Of a stretch of 24,312 bases of DNA, positions 21,860 to 24,312 are shown in pieces. This stretch comes from CAZJNX01 sp964547415. Its GTDB lineage: Bacteria > Pseudomonadota > Alphaproteobacteria > Rhizobiales > Amorphaceae. Made by a program: the position numbers and the translations under genes. The stretch covers positions 1-24,312 of the forward strand of contig CAZJNX010000054.1 in NCBI GenBank assembly GCA_964547415.1, written 5' to 3'. The notes beneath the pieces are model-generated. The model had not been told where the DNA came from. It saw only the letters and a list, made by a program, of their open reading frames with translations, and did no database searches. The stretch's first letter is position 1. Each line of letters begins with the position of its first letter.

Positions 21860-22795
21860 ATGGTGATGATGCTGGACGCGGCGGCGGTGCGGGGCGTCGT
21901 CGACTGGCCGGGCGTGGTGGATGCCCTCGCCGAGGGGCTCGCGGGTCCGCCGCCGGCCCTCGGCGACGTGCTCCTGTCCGCCGGCGAGCGGCGCTTCCTG
22001 GTGCGCGCGGCGACCGTGGAGGGGGCGGGCTGGGGCATCAAGGCCGTCACGGTCTATCCCGACAACCCGCGGGCGAGCCCGCCGCGCCCGAGCGTGCAGG
22101 GCCTGTTCGTCCTCTACGACGAGGCGACCGGGGCCCCGGCGGCGGCGATCGACGGGGCCGAGATCACCGTCTGGAAGACCGCCGGCGACAGCGCGCTCGG
22201 CGCCCGCCTGCTGGCCCGGGAGGATGCCCGCACGCTCCTGATGGTGGGGGCGGGCACCATGTCCGAGCCCCTGGTGCGCGCCCATCTCGCCGTGCGCCCG
22301 GGGATCGAGCGGGTGATGGTCTGGAACCGGACGCGGCCGCGGGCCGAGGCGCTCGCGGGCCGCCTGTCCGACACGGGCCGCGCAGTGGCCGTGGCGGGCG
22401 ACCTCGCGGCCGCCGTCGGGGAGGCGGACGTCGTGTCGTGTGCCACCATGTCGGCCGAGCCGGTGGTTCGCGGCGCGTGGCTGAAGGCGGGGGCGCACCT
22501 CGATCTCGTCGGCGCCTACACGCCGACGATGCGCGAGGCGGACGACGAGGCGCTCACCCGCGGCCGCCTGTTCGTGGACAGCCGCGCCACGACAATCGGG
22601 GAGATCGGCGAGCTCGTGATCCCGATGGCGGCAGGCGTCATCGGCGAGGAGGACGTCCTCGCCGACTTCCACGACCTGCTGACGGGCACGCCAGGTCGCA
22701 CCGGAGCGGACGAGATCACCGTCTTCAAGAACGGCGGCGGCGCTCACCTCGACCTCATCGTCGCCCGCCACATCGTGGAACGCGCCGGCGGCTGA
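21860..22795 (+). CDS. Ornithine cyclodeaminase / mu-crystallin family enzyme
   Basis: 311 residues with an NAD(P)-binding Rossmann domain (LLMVGAGTMSEPL, about 128-140) and the family segments GIKAVTVYPDN (about 57-67) and DLVGAYTPTMREAD. Members include ornithine cyclodeaminase, L-alanine dehydrogenase and delta1-pyrroline(-2-carboxylate) reductase. The usual substrate-binding RTA segment reads WKTAGDSALGA here, with Lys106 in place of Arg, so the substrate should not be assumed to be ornithine. The ATG at 21860 follows AGGGGAG. The gene stands alone, divergent from pncB. Confidence 0.9.
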   Translation: MVMMLDAAAVRGVVDWPGVVDALAEGLAGPPPALGDVLLSAGERRFLVRAATVEGAGWGIKAVTVYPDNPRASPPRPSVQGLFVLYDEATGAPAAAIDGAEITVWKTAGDSALGARLLAREDARTLLMVGAGTMSEPLVRAHLAVRPGIERVMVWNRTRPRAEALAGRLSDTGRAVAVAGDLAAAVGEADVVSCATMSAEPVVRGAWLKAGAHLDLVGAYTPTMREADDEALTRGRLFVDSRATTIGEIGELVIPMAAGVIGEEDVLADFHDLLTGTPGRTGADEITVFKNGGGAHLDLIVARHIVERAGG

Positions 22796-22832
22796 GCCCC
22801 CGCGCCGACGGGAGGGGCCCGGTCGGACGTCG

Positions 22833-22862
22833 CCGCCGCCCCGTCGGTCCCGTCGGCGGCGG
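22833..22862 (+). terminator. Hairpin after the cyclodeaminase-family gene
   Basis: An 8-bp stem CCGCCGCC/GGCGGCGG with a 14-nt loop lies 37 nt after the stop codon in the 232-bp gap before the MipA-like gene. Such GC-rich pairings arise easily by chance here, and there is no T tract. Confidence 0.25.
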
Positions 22863-23027
22863 GCAAGGCCGACGTTGCGCCCGGCTGGCCGCCGCCCGTG
22901 GCAGCCGCGCCACACCGGCGCGCCGACTGGCCTCCGGGACGGTCCGGCGGGCTGACGTTCACGCCGTTTTCCGTAGGGTCGTCGCACGGTGCGGCCGGGG
23001 TGCCGCCGAAGCGTCGGAGGAGCCATA

Positions 23028-23867
23028 ATGTCCCGTTCCGCCCGCCTTGTCGCCCGCGCGTCTGTCCGGCGGACCGCCCTCGCCGGGGCGCTCGCGACGG
23101 GTTTCGCCGCCCCCGCGACGGCGGCGGACGCGCCGGTGGAGTACGCGGAAGGGGAGGTTCCGGCGAGCGTGGAATACCGGGACATCGTGTTCGACCTCGG
23201 CATCGGCGGGCGCATCCAGCCGACGTTCGAAGGCTCGTCCAAGTACGAGGTGCTGCCCTACCCGATCTTCGGCCTGCGCTTCCTGCGCCTTCCCTACTTC
23301 GGCGAGGTGGTGACGGGGCGGGATACGGCCTTCTCCATCTACCCGTCGATCAACTTCATCGGCGCCCGGAACGAGGACGACGCCGCTTACCTGCGCGGTC
23401 TCGACGAGGTGGACTTCTCCTTCGAGCTCGGGCCGGGCGTCTCCTTCCGGACCGGCCCGTTCCGCGCCTTCGCCGAGATGCGCTACGGCATCACCGGCCA
23501 CAACGGATTCGTGGGCGAGGGCGGGATCGACTACATCTTCCACCCGCTCGACCGGCTACGGATCAGCTTCGGCCCGCGCGCGAGCGTGGCGAGCACGGAG
23601 TACATGGACGCCTACTTCGGCGTCAGCCCAGCCGAGGCCGCCCGCTCCACCCTCCCCGCGTTCGACCCGGACGCGGGGATCAAGGACGTGGGGCTCGGCT
23701 CCCTGTGGGAGTACACCTACAACGAGAAGGTGCGCTTCTACATGGAGGGCACGTACAGCCGCTTCGTCGGCGACGCGGCCGATTCGCCGGTGATCGAAGC
23801 GGGGGCGGATAACCAGTTCACGCTCGGGATCGGCGTCACCTACCGCTTCGGCGCCGACCTCTACTGA
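23028..23867 (+). CDS. MipA/OmpV-family outer-membrane protein
   Basis: 279 residues with an N-terminal signal (Arg-rich n-region, hydrophobic core, cleavage near residue 32 after ATA). Alternating beta-strand segments follow, typical of a small barrel, ending in YRFGADLY with a terminal aromatic as expected for BAM-dependent insertion. The opening FDLGIGGRIQPTFEGSSKYEVLPYP (split) and IGARNEDDAAYLRGL segments match MipA/OmpV proteins. Members have been linked to murein-synthesis scaffolding and to envelope stress, with no general function. The ATG at 23028 follows GGAGGAG. Confidence 0.88.
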   Translation: MSRSARLVARASVRRTALAGALATGFAAPATAADAPVEYAEGEVPASVEYRDIVFDLGIGGRIQPTFEGSSKYEVLPYPIFGLRFLRLPYFGEVVTGRDTAFSIYPSINFIGARNEDDAAYLRGLDEVDFSFELGPGVSFRTGPFRAFAEMRYGITGHNGFVGEGGIDYIFHPLDRLRISFGPRASVASTEYMDAYFGVSPAEAARSTLPAFDPDAGIKDVGLGSLWEYTYNEKVRFYMEGTYSRFVGDAADSPVIEAGADNQFTLGIGVTYRFGADLY

Positions 23868-23895
23868 TCCGGCGCGGTGCCCGCCGGCGCTGGCC

Positions 23896-23918
23896 GACGG
23901 GCACGTTCCCGTGCCGTC
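23896..23918. terminator. Hairpin between MipA-like gene and sqdB
   Basis: The stem GGCACG/CGTGCC with a 4-nt loop is extended by 3 bp across one bulged G. It lies 28 nt after the MipA stop and touches the sqdB stop codon from the other side, so it could serve both convergent genes. No clear T tract. Confidence 0.4.
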
Positions 23919-24312
23919 AGCGCCAGAGCGACACGCACGGGATCTTGGTGCGGTCGCAGCGGTGGGCGTAGCGCCTGGCGACCGCCGTCACCTCCTCCAT
24001 CAGGCCGCGCTCGAGGGTGATCGGCTCGAGCCCGAGGTTGAGGAGGCGGTCGTTGGTGACGTGGAGGTCGTTCTCGGCCGCCTCGTTGCGCGGGTTGGGC
24101 AGGTAAGCGATCTCGACGCCGGTCTGGTCGGCGATCATCCGGGCGAGCTCGCGCACCTTGTGGGTCTCCGTCATCTGGTTGATGATGTTGACCCTTTCGC
24201 CCGCCTGGGGCGGGTTGGCGATGGCGAGCTCCACGCAGCGGCAGGTGTCGCGGATGTGGATGAACGCCCGCGTCTGCCCGCCCGTGCCGTGCACCGTCAG
24301 CGGGTAGTCGAT
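23917..24312 (-). CDS. sqdB: UDP-sulfoquinovose synthase, C-terminal part (5' end outside window)
   Basis: The last 131 residues of an SDR-family enzyme that makes UDP-sulfoquinovose from UDP-glucose and sulfite, for the sulfolipid SQDG. The stretch YPLTVHGTGGQTRAFIHI (starting at residue 3 of the visible part), RDTCRCVELAI and NIINQMTETHKVRELA is diagnostic for SqdB rather than for other sugar epimerases. The frame is open to the window edge, so the start lies beyond 24312. The C-terminal tail ends PCVSLWR at the stop (TGA, 23917-23919). The sqdC/sqdD-type partners would be outside the window. Confidence 0.93.
   Translation of the reverse strand: MDYPLTVHGTGGQTRAFIHIRDTCRCVELAIANPPQAGERVNIINQMTETHKVRELARMIADQTGVEIAYLPNPRNEAAENDLHVTNDRLLNLGLEPITLERGLMEEVTAVARRYAHRCDRTKIPCVSLWR

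Overview
This window comes from a very GC-rich alphaproteobacterial chromosome, most likely Hyphomicrobiales-like. The supporting evidence is the ChvI-ChvG-HprK-EIIA-HPr gene order, an ExoD protein, a heterotetrameric sarcosine oxidase operon and a UDP-sulfoquinovose synthase (SqdB) end fragment. Genes are densely packed with frequent 4-8 nt stop/start overlaps. I see no transposase, integrase, CRISPR array, tRNA or rRNA.

Layout: (1) 1-7837 is a one-carbon/sarcosine region. It holds the 3' part of formate-tetrahydrofolate ligase, a 27-bp inverted repeat, a convergent gene for a PCu(A)C-like secreted metal-binding protein under a cobalamin riboswitch on the minus strand, and then the soxB-soxD-soxA-soxG operon on the plus strand. 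Sarcosine oxidase makes 5,10-methylene-THF from the N-methyl carbon, and the ligase connects formate to the same THF pool. (2) 8050-9930 holds a short orphan XdhC-type gene, an ExoD-family membrane protein, and a HugZ/PPOX-type flavin or heme protein. (3) 10131-15983 is a six-gene signalling operon: ChvI, ChvG, truncated HprK, EIIA(Man), HPr, and a translationally coupled PAS/degenerate-GGDEF/EAL protein. (4) 16073-19210 holds an acyl-CoA synthetase interrupted by a 10-N assembly gap, a secreted cyclase-family protein and a small secreted four-cysteine protein. (5) 19229-24312 holds an XRE regulator, two very small genes, nicotinate phosphoribosyltransferase, an ornithine cyclodeaminase-family enzyme, a MipA/OmpV-type outer-membrane protein, and the 3' end of sqdB.

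The strongest unusual points are as follows. A complete cobalamin riboswitch has a closing P1 stem and controls a PCu(A)C-fold protein that has lost most of the canonical copper ligands and gained an Asp-His repeat tail; this suggests a B12/cobalt-linked metal protein rather than an ordinary copper chaperone. A c-di-GMP phosphodiesterase is fused by overlap to the regulatory PTS block next to ChvG/ChvI. The N gap appears to be an artefact of negative size: both flanks end or begin in the same bases, and deleting 12 nt restores the family sequence.
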